From positions 1 through 56,437 of the forward strand of contig QHYZ01000108.1 in the NCBI GenBank assembly GCA_003225295.1: DNA of 56,437 nucleotides. The letters are read 5' to 3'. The notes beneath the pieces are model-generated. The model searched no databases, was not told where the DNA came from, and saw only the letters and a program-made list of their open reading frames with translations. Positions within the stretch are counted from its first letter, which is position 1, and each line of letters starts with the position of its first letter. The translations under genes were made by a program, and so were the position numbers. Shown here piece by piece: positions 9,306 through 18,456 of this stretch. The DNA is from Acidobacteriota bacterium (GTDB lineage: Bacteria > Acidobacteriota > Terriglobia > Acidiferrales > UBA7541).

Positions 9306-10376
9306 TCAGGAGTGGCCGCGCCCCGGTCCGATTTGCACCAGCTCCGCTTGCGGGGGCGGCGCCATCGGCATGGGCTTGAGGTTCTGAGGGTCGCGCCAGT
9401 TATCCAGTATCCCGACCTGCTGCACGCAGGAAACCGTGCACCGTGGCGCGCAAAACTTCTTGGTGGAGTACTCGCGGCCGCGCATATCCGGTGTGTATTG
9501 CGCCAGCGGAATTCCTGGATACCCACGCTGCTGCGAGCACCAGTGCACCAGTCCATCTTCGCAAATATACAGGTACCGCGAACCCGAACGGCATCGCCAG
9601 GTGTGTTCCCGCCCGCGCGCCACGTTGTGCTGAAACTCGTTGAATCGCGAAAACGACCGCTTCCCAAGCGCCATGACTTCTTCAAAAATATCCTGCTCGT
9701 GCGGCCCCAGCGGCTTCAATTGCCCATTGTGGTCGTGAATAATCCCCACAGTGCTGGTGAAGCCCAGCTCCACGGCCCGGCGCGCGATCTTCAGCGCATC
9801 CTCTGGATCTTTCACCCCGCTGCCCAGCACGGAGTTGATATTCACCTGAAACACCGCGTACTTCGACAGCATCACCAACCGGCCATCCAGCGTCTTCAGG
9901 CTTTTCTTGGAAACCTCGTCAGGCACCACGTTATCAATGCTAATCTGCAGGTGCTCCAACCCTGCCTGGTTCAGCCGCTCCGTGCGTTCTTTGTTCAGAT
10001 AGAATCCGTTGGTAATCAGCCCGGCGATCATACCCCGCCGCCGCATGTGCCGGATCACCTCGTCCAGATCCGGATGCATCAGCGGTTCCCCGCCGCTGAT
10101 GGTGATGATCGACGTCCCCATGTCTGCCAGAATATCCAGCCGCTTCTTCATTTCCGCCAGCGGCACCGGCTTCGAGAAATCATCGAATTCGTTGCAGTAC
10201 GTGCACGCAAGATTACATTGCCGCATGGGGATGATGTGCACCAAGATGGGGTGCTTGGTCGACACAAGCGCTTTCCCGATCATCTTCAGCTCGCGCGCAC
10301 GCGTCCGCAAGAAACGCAGCCGCCTCCGCAGCAGTGTTTTCGCACTCGCCCGGTCTACCTTTGTTTCTTCAGCCAT
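9306..10376 (-). CDS. radical SAM protein with Cys-rich C-terminal region
   Basis: A 356-residue radical S-adenosylmethionine enzyme. The [4Fe-4S] motif CNLACTYC lies at residues 54-61 and is followed by the ISGGEP motif that contacts SAM. Toward the C terminus are further cysteines ([35 protein letters not shown]) that resemble a SPASM/twitch auxiliary cluster domain. Peptide-modifying or cofactor-building enzymes have this layout, but no precursor peptide gene is seen on either side. Single gene; upstream is an acetyltransferase gene on the same strand. The reaction is unknown. Confidence 0.88.
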   Translation of the reverse strand: MAEETKVDRASAKTLLRRRLRFLRTRARELKMIGKALVSTKHPILVHIIPMRQCNLACTYCNEFDDFSKPVPLAEMKKRLDILADMGTSIITISGGEPLMHPDLDEVIRHMRRRGMIAGLITNGFYLNKERTERLNQAGLEHLQISIDNVVPDEVSKKSLKTLDGRLVMLSKYAVFQVNINSVLGSGVKDPEDALKIARRAVELGFTSTVGIIHDHNGQLKPLGPHEQDIFEEVMALGKRSFSRFNEFQHNVARGREHTWRCRSGSRYLYICEDGLVHWCSQQRGYPGIPLAQYTPDMRGREYSTKKFCAPRCTVSCVQQVGILDNWRDPQNLKPMPMAPPPQAELVQIGPGRGHS

Positions 10377-10403
10377 GAAAGAAGCAGAAATCCCCTGCCA
10401 AAA

Positions 10404-10979
10404 TTATACATGACCTGCAGGAGCCGCGCTGCGCCGTTGTCCGGTTCGTACCATGGCCGGCCGCAAATCGGCAATTAGTTTGATTTCTGGAACCCCCTGG
10501 ACCAGGAACCGTCCTCCCGTACACGTCTGGAGTCGTACGCTGCGCTCCACAATCTCAAATCCCAGCGCTTGGTGCACTCGTTGCGATACTTGGTTATGGA
10601 TCGCCGTATCCGAAGCCATCTCGATACATCCCTGGCTGCGCGCCCAATCTTCCGCAGCTCGCAAGAGTTCCGTTCCAATCCCCTGCTGCCGCCAGTTCTC
10701 CGCGACGTACCAACCATCCATATAACCGACGGGATAGCGTGCCTCGCATCCATCGGCGTACCAGCGCAGACCGGCTTCCAGAAATCCTGCCAATGTCCCA
10801 TCACCTGCCTGTGCAACCAGAATCATCGGCGGCATGACTCCGGGGAACTGGCCCCCCAGAATCAACCGAAGCTCTTGCCCATGCTCTCCGGCTGAAGATT
10901 CCGGCCACCGCATCGCTCTCAATCGAGCCAACTGGTCCCGATCGGACTTCTGGGCGAATCTGACTTGCGTGTCTCTCAC
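10404..10979 (-). CDS. GNAT acetyltransferase resembling aminoglycoside 6'-N-acetyltransferases
   Basis: A 191-residue GCN5-type N-acetyltransferase. The acetyl-CoA loop is in [11 protein letters not shown], and the C-terminal part carries EMASDT...[20 protein letters not shown], which closely follows the pattern of AAC(6')-I enzymes (MASDT, N..SQ..H.ALGF.E.ERV). The N terminus, with the WP motif in [11 protein letters not shown], also fits that group. The last 35 residues extend past the usual end. Whether it acts on aminoglycosides or only shares ancestry cannot be decided from sequence. It lies just before the divergent fumC gene and its promoter region. Confidence 0.85.
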   Translation of the reverse strand: MRDTQVRFAQKSDRDQLARLRAMRWPESSAGEHGQELRLILGGQFPGVMPPMILVAQAGDGTLAGFLEAGLRWYADGCEARYPVGYMDGWYVAENWRQQGIGTELLRAAEDWARSQGCIEMASDTAIHNQVSQRVHQALGFEIVERSVRLQTCTGGRFLVQGVPEIKLIADLRPAMVRTGQRRSAAPAGHV

Positions 10980-11063
10980 CCAGTCATCCTAACTCCCTCT
11001 CTGCCAATGCGGGTCAGTCACTTGCTGGTAGAATCTGAGCAGCGGCCTATCAAGGAGTTTCCC

Positions 11064-12479
11064 ATGTCTGAAGCAGCCAAACCGGTCATTACCACACCAA
11101 CCCGCACCGAGTCCGACTCCCTGGGCAAGATCGACGTCCCCGCCGACCGCTACTACGGCGCGCAAACTGCCCGCTCGCTCATCCACTTCGCCATCGGCAA
11201 GGACCTCATGCCGCCCGAGCTGATTCGCGCCTTCGGCATTCTTAAGAAAGCCGCCGCGCTCGTCAATCAGGATCTCGGCAAGTTGCCTGCCGAAAAATGC
11301 ACGCTCATCGCACAAGCCGCCGATGAAGTCATCGCTGGAAAACTAAATGACCACTTCCCTCTTCGCGTCTGGCAAACCGGCAGCGGCACGCAAACTAACA
11401 TGAACGTCAACGAAGTCATCTCCAACCGCGCCATTGAAATCGCCGACGGCGAAATGGGCAGCAAGAAACCCATCCATCCCAACGACGACGTCAACATGTC
11501 GCAATCCTCCAACGACACGTTTCCTGCCGCCATGCACATCGCCGCCGCTGCGGAAACGGCGCACCGCCTGCTCCCCGCCGTGAAAAACCTTCGCGACGCC
11601 CTCGACGCCAAAGCCAAAGAGTTCGCGGACATCGTCAAAATCGGTCGCACCCATTTGCAGGACGCCACGCCCCTCACTCTCGGCCAGGAATTTTCCGGCT
11701 ACGTGAATCTTCTGGACCGCGATGGCGGCCGCGTCGCTGTCGCCCTCGACGGCCTCTACGATCTCGCCATCGGTGGCACCGCCGTCGGCACCGGCCTCAA
11801 CGCGCATCCTGAATTCGCTGCAAAAACCGCAGGCAAGATTGCTGAGCTCACCGGCCTTCCTTTCCGCTCCCATCCCAACAAGTTCGCGGCGCTTTCCGCA
11901 CACGACGAACTTGTCTTCGCCTCCGGCGCGCTAAAAACTCTTGCGGCTTCGCTTATGAAAATCGCCAACGATATTCGCTGGCTCGCCTCCGGCCCGCGTT
12001 GTGGCCTGGGCGAACTCACGCTTCCCGAAAACGAGCCAGGCTCTTCCATCATGCCCGGCAAAGTGAATCCCACGCAGTCCGAAGCCCTCACCATGGTCGC
12101 CGTGCAGGTCATGGGCAATGACGCCGCCATCGGCTTTGCCGGCTCGCAGGGCAATTTCGAGCTGAACGTATTCAAGCCTGTCATCATCTTCAATTATTTG
12201 CATTCCGTGGAGCTTCTCGCCGACGCCTGCAACAGCTTCGTTGAGCACTGCGTCCGCGGCATCGCGGCCAATCGCGAACAGATCGATCACTACGTCCACA
12301 ATTCCCTCATGCTCGTCACCGCCCTCGCCCCTAAGATCGGCTACGACCAGGCCGCACAGGTCGCTAAAGCCGCCCACAAGGCCCACATCAGCCTCCGCGA
12401 AGCGGCCCTCAATCTCGGCTACGTCACCGCCGAAGAATTCGACGCCCTCGTCAAGCCCGAGGACATGACCCATCCATGA
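11064..12479 (+). CDS. fumC: class II fumarate hydratase FumC
   Basis: Iron-independent fumarase of the citric acid cycle, interconverting fumarate and malate in the cytosol. At 471 residues it matches the family length (about 465). Key motifs: [37 protein letters not shown] with the catalytic His, and the mobile loop [13 protein letters not shown] with the catalytic Ser. The reading frame opens earlier (10965), but the ATG at 11064 is preceded by AAGGAG at good spacing and gives the normal N terminus. Homotetramer in known cases. Succinate dehydrogenase, the preceding step, is also in this window. Confidence 0.97.
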   Translation: MSEAAKPVITTPTRTESDSLGKIDVPADRYYGAQTARSLIHFAIGKDLMPPELIRAFGILKKAAALVNQDLGKLPAEKCTLIAQAADEVIAGKLNDHFPLRVWQTGSGTQTNMNVNEVISNRAIEIADGEMGSKKPIHPNDDVNMSQSSNDTFPAAMHIAAAAETAHRLLPAVKNLRDALDAKAKEFADIVKIGRTHLQDATPLTLGQEFSGYVNLLDRDGGRVAVALDGLYDLAIGGTAVGTGLNAHPEFAAKTAGKIAELTGLPFRSHPNKFAALSAHDELVFASGALKTLAASLMKIANDIRWLASGPRCGLGELTLPENEPGSSIMPGKVNPTQSEALTMVAVQVMGNDAAIGFAGSQGNFELNVFKPVIIFNYLHSVELLADACNSFVEHCVRGIAANREQIDHYVHNSLMLVTALAPKIGYDQAAQVAKAAHKAHISLREAALNLGYVTAEEFDALVKPEDMTHP

Positions 12480-13042
12480 GTCGCGGCCTTCCCACGCCTA
12501 ACCTCGCAATTCTCGGTTGCGGCGACCTAGCCGCCAGAATTGAGGGATCACCTCCGGCTTTCGCGCACACCAACATCCAGGAGCTTTCGCAGACCCGCTT
12601 GTCGCCGTTCTTCCCGGTAGGTTTGTGCGGCATCACATTGCTTGTCATTGGGCTGCGAGCGGAACATGCGTTCACCGTGGAGTTCCGAAACTCAGAAGCT
12701 ATAAGGGTGTTCGATTTTGCGCCTAGCCTACATGGTGTTCACAGATTTGATTCAGCTGCCATGAAGTTCGAGGACTGGCAGGACGGGCCAGCGCAATTTC
12801 TCGGATATTTCCGCTTGCTTCATGCGTGTCTCGCTGCCTACGCCTCAGATCAAGTCGCCGCACTAGGAACTGATGCGCTGCTTGTCGGTTGGTGCGAATT
12901 GCATATTCTTACTCTGAATGTGGTGCCAAGCTGCAAATATATGCCAGTCTCGAGAAAAACAAGCAGCAGGAAGAAGAAGCTGGAATTGGTTTGCCGACCT
13001 GGGCAAGGAATTTCGTTGCATCCGCCGGAAGATGACGTTTAG
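12476..13042 (+). CDS. doubtful ORF, 188 residues, unknown
   Basis: An open frame starting with an ATGA overlap to fumC. The translation matches no family I recognise, has mixed composition with many Ser, Leu and Cys, and lacks a codon pattern like its neighbours. It is the only candidate in the 617-base gap between fumC and the acetamidase gene. It may be real, a decayed gene or chance; treat as low confidence. No RNA gene or clear hairpin was noticed in the same stretch. Confidence 0.25.
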   Translation: MSRGLPTPNLAILGCGDLAARIEGSPPAFAHTNIQELSQTRLSPFFPVGLCGITLLVIGLRAEHAFTVEFRNSEAIRVFDFAPSLHGVHRFDSAAMKFEDWQDGPAQFLGYFRLLHACLAAYASDQVAALGTDALLVGWCELHILTLNVVPSCKYMPVSRKTSSRKKKLELVCRPGQGISLHPPEDDV

Positions 13043-13096
13043 CCTTGTGTATCTTCGCACCGGTCTGAGTAACAAATCCGTAGTTTTGGGAGAAAA

Positions 13097-14131
13097 ATGA
13101 GAACCCTGATCTCTCTTTCGCTTGCCCTCCTCGCGATAATAGCAGTGAGGGGTCAACAGCCGGGCAAATCGGCGACCTATGTACTGAAGCCGACGCCGAA
13201 AACTGTAGCGTGGGGGTACTATGATGCGAAGACACCGCGGGTGCTGAGCGTTAAGTCGGGCGACATTGTGGAGATTCAGACGCTGATTACTTCCAGCCCG
13301 AAGCGGCTTGAAGAGGCGGGCGTTCCGCCGGACCAGGTCGAGCAGTCGCTGCGCGACATCACCGATCAAGTTAAGGACAAAGGACCCGGCGGACACATTC
13401 TTACCGGCCCCATCTACATCGAAGGCGCGGAAATTGGCGATGTACTCGAAGTGAAAATTCTCTCCGCGAAGCTTGCGATTCCGTATGCCTACAACGGATT
13501 CGGTCCCGGGCGCGGCTTTCTGCCCGAAGACTACCCTTACCCGAAGATGAAAATTATTCCGCTCGACGAAAAGCGCATGATTGCGCGCTTCGCTCCCGGC
13601 ATCGAAATTCCATTGCATCCTTTTTTTGGCAGCATGGGTGTCGCTCCGCCGGAAACTTCCGGACGTCTCAGTAGCAATCCGCCGTGGATTCAAGCCGGCA
13701 ATCTGGACAACAAGGATCTCGTGGCAGGAACGACGCTGTACATTCCCGTTCATGCGCCCGGCGCGCTGTTTGAAGTCGGCGACGGCCACGCCGGCCAGGG
13801 TGACGGCGAAGTGGATATCACCGCGCTCGAAACTTCGCTCATCGGCACGTTTCAATTCGTCGTGCGCAAGGACATCCGACTCCGCTGGCCCCGCGCCGAA
13901 ACGCCGACCCATTTCATCACCATGGGCCTCCACGAAGATTTGAACGAAGCCACCAAGCTCGCGGTGCGCGAAATGATCGATTTCCTGATGAACGAGAAAC
14001 ACCTTTCCCGCGACGACGCTTACATGCTCTCAAGCGTGGCTGCCGATCTCCACATCACCGAGCTCGTCGACGGCAACAAGGGCGTGCACATGATGCTGCC
14101 TAAATCCATCTTCGTTTCACCAGGGAGGTAA
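13097..14131 (+). CDS. acetamidase/formamidase family protein, exported
   Basis: A 344-residue FmdA/AmdA-family protein, enzymes that hydrolyse short-chain amides to ammonia and the acid. Residues 1-20 form a signal peptide, unusual compared with the cytosolic characterised members. Family features include GPIYIEGAEIGDVLEV and VGDGHAGQGDGEVDITALET, the latter containing the conserved His and acidic residues of the active site. Substrate is not determinable. The gene is followed seven bases later by a remnant of another gene in the same frame. A metallo-beta-lactamase-fold enzyme follows on the same strand. Confidence 0.9.
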   Translation: MRTLISLSLALLAIIAVRGQQPGKSATYVLKPTPKTVAWGYYDAKTPRVLSVKSGDIVEIQTLITSSPKRLEEAGVPPDQVEQSLRDITDQVKDKGPGGHILTGPIYIEGAEIGDVLEVKILSAKLAIPYAYNGFGPGRGFLPEDYPYPKMKIIPLDEKRMIARFAPGIEIPLHPFFGSMGVAPPETSGRLSSNPPWIQAGNLDNKDLVAGTTLYIPVHAPGALFEVGDGHAGQGDGEVDITALETSLIGTFQFVVRKDIRLRWPRAETPTHFITMGLHEDLNEATKLAVREMIDFLMNEKHLSRDDAYMLSSVAADLHITELVDGNKGVHMMLPKSIFVSPGR

Positions 14132-14137
14132 GCCGCG

Positions 14138-14293
14138 GTGAGGCACGCGTTGAAGCTGCTGGCGTTAGGCCCGCTTTCGTTCATCCCGGCGCCGGTCATC
14201 GTCGGGGGAATGCTGTATGTTAACTCAGGTTATTCTTTTGTGGGCAGCGCAGCGGGCAATGTTTTGCTGGCGTCTTCGGTGAAGAGAAAATAA
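14138..14293 (+). pseudogene. C-terminal remnant of a PQQ-type beta-propeller dehydrogenase
   Basis: This stretch stays open in the frame of the preceding gene (GTG at 14138, TAA at 14291). Its last 35 residues read PAPVIVGGMLYVNSGY followed by a GNVLLASSVKRK ending. That is very like the final blade of the PQQ-binding-like (polyvinyl-alcohol dehydrogenase) proteins abundant in Acidobacteria, where GGMLYVNSGY and PGNVLLAF precede the stop. The rest of that gene, normally over 500 codons, is absent. I read it as a leftover after a deletion. Alternative: a chance small ORF. Confidence 0.6.
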
Positions 14294-14308
14294 CGCTCGA
14301 GACTTGTT

Positions 14309-15265
14309 ATGGGAAATCTCGAAAAAACAAGCTGGCTGGTGGCCTTGGCTCTGAGTCTGGCGGTCTTAGGCCCAGCCGCTCATTCGCAATCGCAGCCGCA
14401 AGTACCCGAATGGTGCCGGGCGCTTCCCCGGCCGGTATACAAATCGCTCGAGCGTGTGTTGGCTATCGATCCGTGGTTCGAGGTCTACAAAGCCGCGCCG
14501 AGCGTCTTCGCCATCTATGAACCGCATCAGGCGGAAGAAGTCATTTCCTATCTCATTGTCGGCCACAAACAGGCTCTCCTGTTCGACACCGGGATGGGCA
14601 TCAGCGATATTCGCAAAGTCACGTCCAAGTTGACGTCGCGTCCCGTCGTTGTTCTCAACTCGCACACGCACAACGATCATGTTGGCGGTAACTGGCAATT
14701 CGCATTCGTCTACGGCATGGACACAGACTTCACGCGCGCCAATGCGCGCGGCTCTCGCGATGATGCGCAAGCGGAGATCACACCCGATCAGCTGTGCGGC
14801 GGCTTGCCCAAAGGTTTTGATCCGAAGACCTACGCCACAAAACCATGGAAAGTCTCACGCTCAATTCATGACGGTTTCAAAATCAATCTGGGCGGCCGCA
14901 CCCTCGAGATTCTCTCCACTCCCGGCCACACGCCAGATGCCATCTCCTTGCTGGATCGCGACAACGGCCTTCTTTTCACCGGCGACACGTACTATCCCGC
15001 CCCGATCTGGCTGTACCGTCCGGAAACCGATCTCGATGCCTACGTCGCCTCCGTGAAGCGCCTGGCCGCGCTTGCGCCCGAATTAAGACTCGTTCTTGGA
15101 GCCCACAACGTTCCCGTTACCCCGCCTTCGGTTCTGCCGGAACTCGTCACGGCGATCGAGGCGGTGCGCTCGGGCAAGGGCACCATCCAACCAGCAGGAG
15201 CAGGCAAAGCCATCCACAGTTTTGAAGGTTTCAGTTTTCTTCTCGCCGCCGACCGCAAGGAGTAA
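14309..15265 (+). CDS. exported metallo-beta-lactamase fold hydrolase
   Basis: A 318-residue MBL-fold protein with a signal peptide (residues 1-27, ending AHSQ). Metal ligands are in NSHTHNDHVGG (HxHxDH), the His of STPGHTPDAI, the Asp of LLFTGDTYY, and a final LGAHNVPV. The group includes lactonases, lactamases and quorum-quenching enzymes; nothing here selects among them. It is likely periplasmic. It follows the acetamidase gene and the PQQ-protein remnant, and precedes a small secreted protein with a 21-base gap, so the two may be co-transcribed. Confidence 0.9.
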   Translation: MGNLEKTSWLVALALSLAVLGPAAHSQSQPQVPEWCRALPRPVYKSLERVLAIDPWFEVYKAAPSVFAIYEPHQAEEVISYLIVGHKQALLFDTGMGISDIRKVTSKLTSRPVVVLNSHTHNDHVGGNWQFAFVYGMDTDFTRANARGSRDDAQAEITPDQLCGGLPKGFDPKTYATKPWKVSRSIHDGFKINLGGRTLEILSTPGHTPDAISLLDRDNGLLFTGDTYYPAPIWLYRPETDLDAYVASVKRLAALAPELRLVLGAHNVPVTPPSVLPELVTAIEAVRSGKGTIQPAGAGKAIHSFEGFSFLLAADRKE

Positions 15266-15286
15266 ACTTGCGCACGGCCGCTACTT

Positions 15287-15913
15287 ATGAGTTTGCTAGA
15301 CTACAAAATCGCTGGCGCCGCATTTCTGATTTTTCTCGGTTGCGCTCCGGGCGTGTCACTCACCGAGGCAAGACGCGACAAGTCCGTGTGGAACTATGAC
15401 GGCGGCGTTTTTTTTGAAACCGATGGTTCGCTACCCAATGGCGTGTGCTTCCGCGTGTCCGGCAACGTGACTTCCCCGGAATTCTTTGACCATTTGAAGC
15501 GAATCGACGATGGCCACGGCACGGTCTTCCGCCGCGGCTTGGAAACGGTCACGCAATTCCCCGATCAACTTCTTCTCTCCTTCGTCATCCACGACCAGTC
15601 CTGTAGCTCCCGACTCCACGAAGTTGGAACACACCTATACCTGACCCGGGAAATGATGGGCGCTTTGCAGCTTTCTCTTTATTGGAAACGCGGTGTGGAT
15701 CTACGCCAGATAAAAGACGTCACCGAAGTTGGCACGTCGGTCGAACGGATTATTCCCTATGCCACGGCTCTTGCGTCCGAACTGCCGCAGCGCTTCGAGT
15801 GGTCGTATCAACTCGCGGTTGCCGGCAAGGGCATTCCGCTCACGGACAGCTTGGTGTTTGTCTTCCGCACTCGCGATGGGCGCATCGCCGCGCGCGTCGC
15901 CGCACGGCTGTAA
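15287..15913 (+). CDS. secreted protein of unknown function, 208 residues
   Basis: Not recognised. The N terminus has a hydrophobic export segment (AGAAFLIFLGCAPG) with a weak lipobox-like LGC, so it may be a lipoprotein or simply secreted. The mature part is mixed alpha/beta with no cofactor motif. It closely follows the MBL-fold hydrolase gene on the same strand. No good ribosome site is visible before the ATG at 15287. Confidence 0.65.
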   Translation: MSLLDYKIAGAAFLIFLGCAPGVSLTEARRDKSVWNYDGGVFFETDGSLPNGVCFRVSGNVTSPEFFDHLKRIDDGHGTVFRRGLETVTQFPDQLLLSFVIHDQSCSSRLHEVGTHLYLTREMMGALQLSLYWKRGVDLRQIKDVTEVGTSVERIIPYATALASELPQRFEWSYQLAVAGKGIPLTDSLVFVFRTRDGRIAARVAARL

Positions 15914-15975
15914 GTGCTGAGTCGTTAGTTTTGGGTTGCCAATTTGGATACAGTTGTCGGCGTGAAACTGCGCCG

Positions 15976-16374
15976 TCACCCCATCGAGCTGACTTTTTCC
16001 GGCTCGATCTTGTACGTCACCCGCACTTCACCGGGTTTCCGGAAAGGGTAAACTGGATTTCCAAGATACTTCTTTGAGAGTTTGTTGATGTGGTCGTCCG
16101 CTCCGTTTTCGGTAATTTCCACGACCTTGCCCCGGATCTCCAAATAGCGGTAGGGATTAGCGGGATCCTGAAGCGCAATCGAAACACGAGGATCACGCCG
16201 GATGTTCTTGTCTTTTACTCGGCCCTTCGCCGAATTGATGCGCACGAATGTCCCGTCGTAATCCACCCACACGGGTGTAACCTGCGGGCTTCCATCCTTC
16301 ATCAGCGTCCCCAGATTTCCGAACGCCGGTTTGTCCAACAAATCCGCGTATTTTTCTGGGATCATCTGCTTCAT
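15976..16374 (-). CDS. PPOX-class probable F420-dependent enzyme
   Basis: A 132-residue split-barrel flavin/F420-binding protein of the pyridoxamine-phosphate-oxidase superfamily. The pattern GTLMKDGSPQVTPVWVDYDG at the N terminus and PYRYLEIRGKVVEI in the middle fit the TIGR03618-type group, many of which bind F420 rather than FMN. This fits the cofH and cofC genes at the other end of the same gene run. The ATG at 16374 has GAGGAGG upstream. It is 19 bases downstream of scoB and likely the last gene of the operon. Confidence 0.82.
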   Translation of the reverse strand: MKQMIPEKYADLLDKPAFGNLGTLMKDGSPQVTPVWVDYDGTFVRINSAKGRVKDKNIRRDPRVSIALQDPANPYRYLEIRGKVVEITENGADDHINKLSKKYLGNPVYPFRKPGEVRVTYKIEPEKVSSMG

Positions 16375-16392
16375 TTCGGCCTCCTCATGAAT

Positions 16393-17097
16393 TCAAGCGA
16401 AACTCATCTCCGGAATTCGTTGCCGCGCGATCAATGGTGCACCGGTCAATTCCTGCACTTCTTCCGCCGTCCAACCGCTGGCCACTTCGCGAAGGACCAA
16501 TCCTTCCGGCTTCACGTCGATCACCGCCAGATCCGTAACGATGGTATCCACACATGCCAAAGCGGTTAGCGGATATGTGCACTGCTTCACAATTTTTGGC
16601 ACCCCATCCTTTGTGGTGTGCTCCATGCACACGATCAATGTCTGGGCGCCTGCGGCGATATCCATTGCGCCTCCGATACCGCCGGAGCCTTTTGTGCCGG
16701 GAATTTTCCAATTCGAAAGATCGCCCTTCTCCGAAACTTGAAACCCGCCCAGAACGGCAACGTCCAGATGTCCACCACGCGACATCAGGTGTGCGTCCGC
16801 CTGATGAAAGAAAGAAGCTCCCGGAATCAGGGTCACGGGTATTTTCATCGCGTCCACCTGATCGAAATCTTCTTCGCCGGGTTTTGCGCGGCGTCCCATT
16901 CCCAGAATTCCATTTTCGCTGTGGAAATAGACCGTGATTTCTTTCGGCAAATAGTCCGCGATGAGATTGGGAATTCCCCAGCCGAGATTCACGAAGCCGC
17001 CATTCGGCAACTCGCGCGCAGTACGCTGGGCGATCTGTTCTCTCGTCAATCGCGGCTTAGCCGGTGTGACTCTTTCCTGAATGCCGTCATCCGGCAT
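16393..17097 (-). CDS. scoB: 3-oxoacid CoA-transferase subunit B
   Basis: Beta subunit of a family I CoA-transferase that moves CoA between succinyl-CoA (or acetyl-CoA) and 3-oxoacids such as acetoacetate. The catalytic glutamate is in FHSENGILGMG, and the block GGHLDVAVLGGFQVSEKG is typical. The start at 17097 gives 234 residues, has AAGGACTC upstream, and overlaps scoA by 11 bases; the longer reading from 17133 adds unrelated residues. It acts with scoA in the cytosol in ketone-body or branched-chain metabolism. Confidence 0.92.
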   Translation of the reverse strand: MPDDGIQERVTPAKPRLTREQIAQRTARELPNGGFVNLGWGIPNLIADYLPKEITVYFHSENGILGMGRRAKPGEEDFDQVDAMKIPVTLIPGASFFHQADAHLMSRGGHLDVAVLGGFQVSEKGDLSNWKIPGTKGSGGIGGAMDIAAGAQTLIVCMEHTTKDGVPKIVKQCTYPLTALACVDTIVTDLAVIDVKPEGLVLREVASGWTAEEVQELTGAPLIARQRIPEMSFA

Positions 17098-17764
17098 AAC
17101 GGAGTCCTTTCGCTTGCACGAGGCGATGAACAAAGATCGCCGGGGTCATCACATGTTCCGGATTGATGGTACCCACCGGCACGATTTCTTCCACTTCCGC
17201 GATGGTTGTCTTTGCGGCCATGGCCATGATGGGATTGAAATTTCTTGCGGCCAGGCGGTAGGTCAGATTTCCCAACTCATCGGCCTTGTGCGCCTTGATC
17301 AAGGCATAGTCCGCGTGAATCGGCATTTCCAGAATGCAACGCTGGCCTTCAAGGAAGCGCTCTTCCTTTCCTTCGGCAACTTCGGTGCCCACGCCCACGG
17401 TAGTGTAAAAGCCTTGCAGACCAGCGCCGGCGGCGCGCATTCGTTCGCACAGAATTCCCTGCGGCACGAGTTCCAGAGTCACTTCCTTGGCCGCGAATCG
17501 CTCCTGGAAATAATTGGCGTGAGGTCCGGGAAAAGAGGCAATCACATGCTTGATCTGATTGTTCTTGAACATCAGCCCAAGTTCGCCTTCGCGAGTCCCG
17601 CAATTGTTGCTGATCGCCGTGATGTTCCTCGTCCCTTTGCGCGCCAGCGCCTGAATCAGGTTATTCGGAAAACCCGCTCCTCCGAATCCACCGAACATAA
17701 TTTGTGCGCCATCGGGAATGTCTGCCACGGCCTGGTCGAGGGTCGCATAAAGTTTTTGCTTCAT
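17087..17764 (-). CDS. scoA: 3-oxoacid CoA-transferase subunit A
   Basis: Alpha subunit of the same CoA-transferase, 225 residues. It has the glycine-rich CoA loop IMFGGFGGAGFPNNLI and the typical SNNCGTREGELGLMF and EGKEERFLEG segments. The ATG at 17764 overlaps the cofC stop by four bases; the open frame runs further upstream but that part is antisense-like filler inside cofC. Coupling between an F420 gene and a CoA-transferase gene is unusual. Confidence 0.92.
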   Translation of the reverse strand: MKQKLYATLDQAVADIPDGAQIMFGGFGGAGFPNNLIQALARKGTRNITAISNNCGTREGELGLMFKNNQIKHVIASFPGPHANYFQERFAAKEVTLELVPQGILCERMRAAGAGLQGFYTTVGVGTEVAEGKEERFLEGQRCILEMPIHADYALIKAHKADELGNLTYRLAARNFNPIMAMAAKTTIAEVEEIVPVGTINPEHVMTPAIFVHRLVQAKGLRYAG

Positions 17765-18447
17765 CGCGCGCTCATTGCTCCCGCAGGCATGTTTGACAGG
17801 AACTTCGCCTCGACGCCGCTGGCGCGCAGCCAGCGGCCTGTTTCCGTTCCGCTCAAATCGTGCTCCAGCAGGGCCCGCAAATCTGCTTCGTCGTCCACAT
17901 CCATCTCCAGCCGGGGATTCCGCCGCACTATCACCCGGGCATGAGCCCTTTCGGCTTCGGCAAGATGTTTCGCGAAACTTCCGCTTCCAAAATGCGAGGG
18001 AAACAACGTCGGTGGGGTTCGCAGCATGGCGTTTGTGCCGGCCCCATCGCGTGAAGGCACAATCACCAGAGCCGGAGCAGGACATTCCACGGTCAAGAGT
18101 TCATCGATGTCGCTCGATTGGATCAGCGGCAGATCGAGCGGCAGGCGCAGCAATCCGCTGACGCCCACTCGTTCGCAAATCCTCGACGCGGCATCCACAG
18201 AATCACTCTCGGAAATTTGCTGTTCTTCCCGCAGAATCTCCCATCGACCTTGCTCTACCAACTGCATGACGGGCTCGTAGTTCGTCACGACAAAAATTTT
18301 GTCCACCGAGCGCGCGCCTCGCACGGCGCGAACGGTGTCCGCAAGCATGGCCCCGGCCAGCGCAAATCGCTCCTCCGGCGTCAGCACGCCCATCAGTCTC
18401 TTCTTGGCGTTGTGCAGGTCCTTGACTGGTAAAAGCAGTGCTCGCAT
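17761..18447 (-). CDS. cofC: 2-phospho-L-lactate guanylyltransferase CofC
   Basis: Nucleotidyltransferase of coenzyme F420 synthesis that activates 2-phospholactate (or phosphoenolpyruvate) with GTP before transfer to FO by CofD. The 228-residue protein has the N-terminal LLLPVKDLHNAKKRL, the LPLDLPLI metal-site region, and the characteristic DGAGTNAMLRTPP then FPSHFGSGSFAKH. It lies 9 bases after cofH on the same strand. CofD and CofE are not in the window, so the pathway must be completed elsewhere if it works. Confidence 0.9.
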   Translation of the reverse strand: MRALLLPVKDLHNAKKRLMGVLTPEERFALAGAMLADTVRAVRGARSVDKIFVVTNYEPVMQLVEQGRWEILREEQQISESDSVDAASRICERVGVSGLLRLPLDLPLIQSSDIDELLTVECPAPALVIVPSRDGAGTNAMLRTPPTLFPSHFGSGSFAKHLAEAERAHARVIVRRNPRLEMDVDDEADLRALLEHDLSGTETGRWLRASGVEAKFLSNMPAGAMSAR

Positions 18448-18456
18448 GGAAATCGC

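Noticed and set aside
9306-10376. RiPP biosynthesis locus around the radical SAM gene
   Set aside because: The SPASM-like cysteines suggested it, but no precursor peptide, protease or recognition-element gene lies beside it; the neighbouring ABC operon is a separate unit with an unknown substrate.
12863-14002. 379-residue minus-strand open frame
   Set aside because: Antisense to the acetamidase gene, which has a clear family pattern and signal peptide; the minus frame has no motif and an Arg/His-rich composition.
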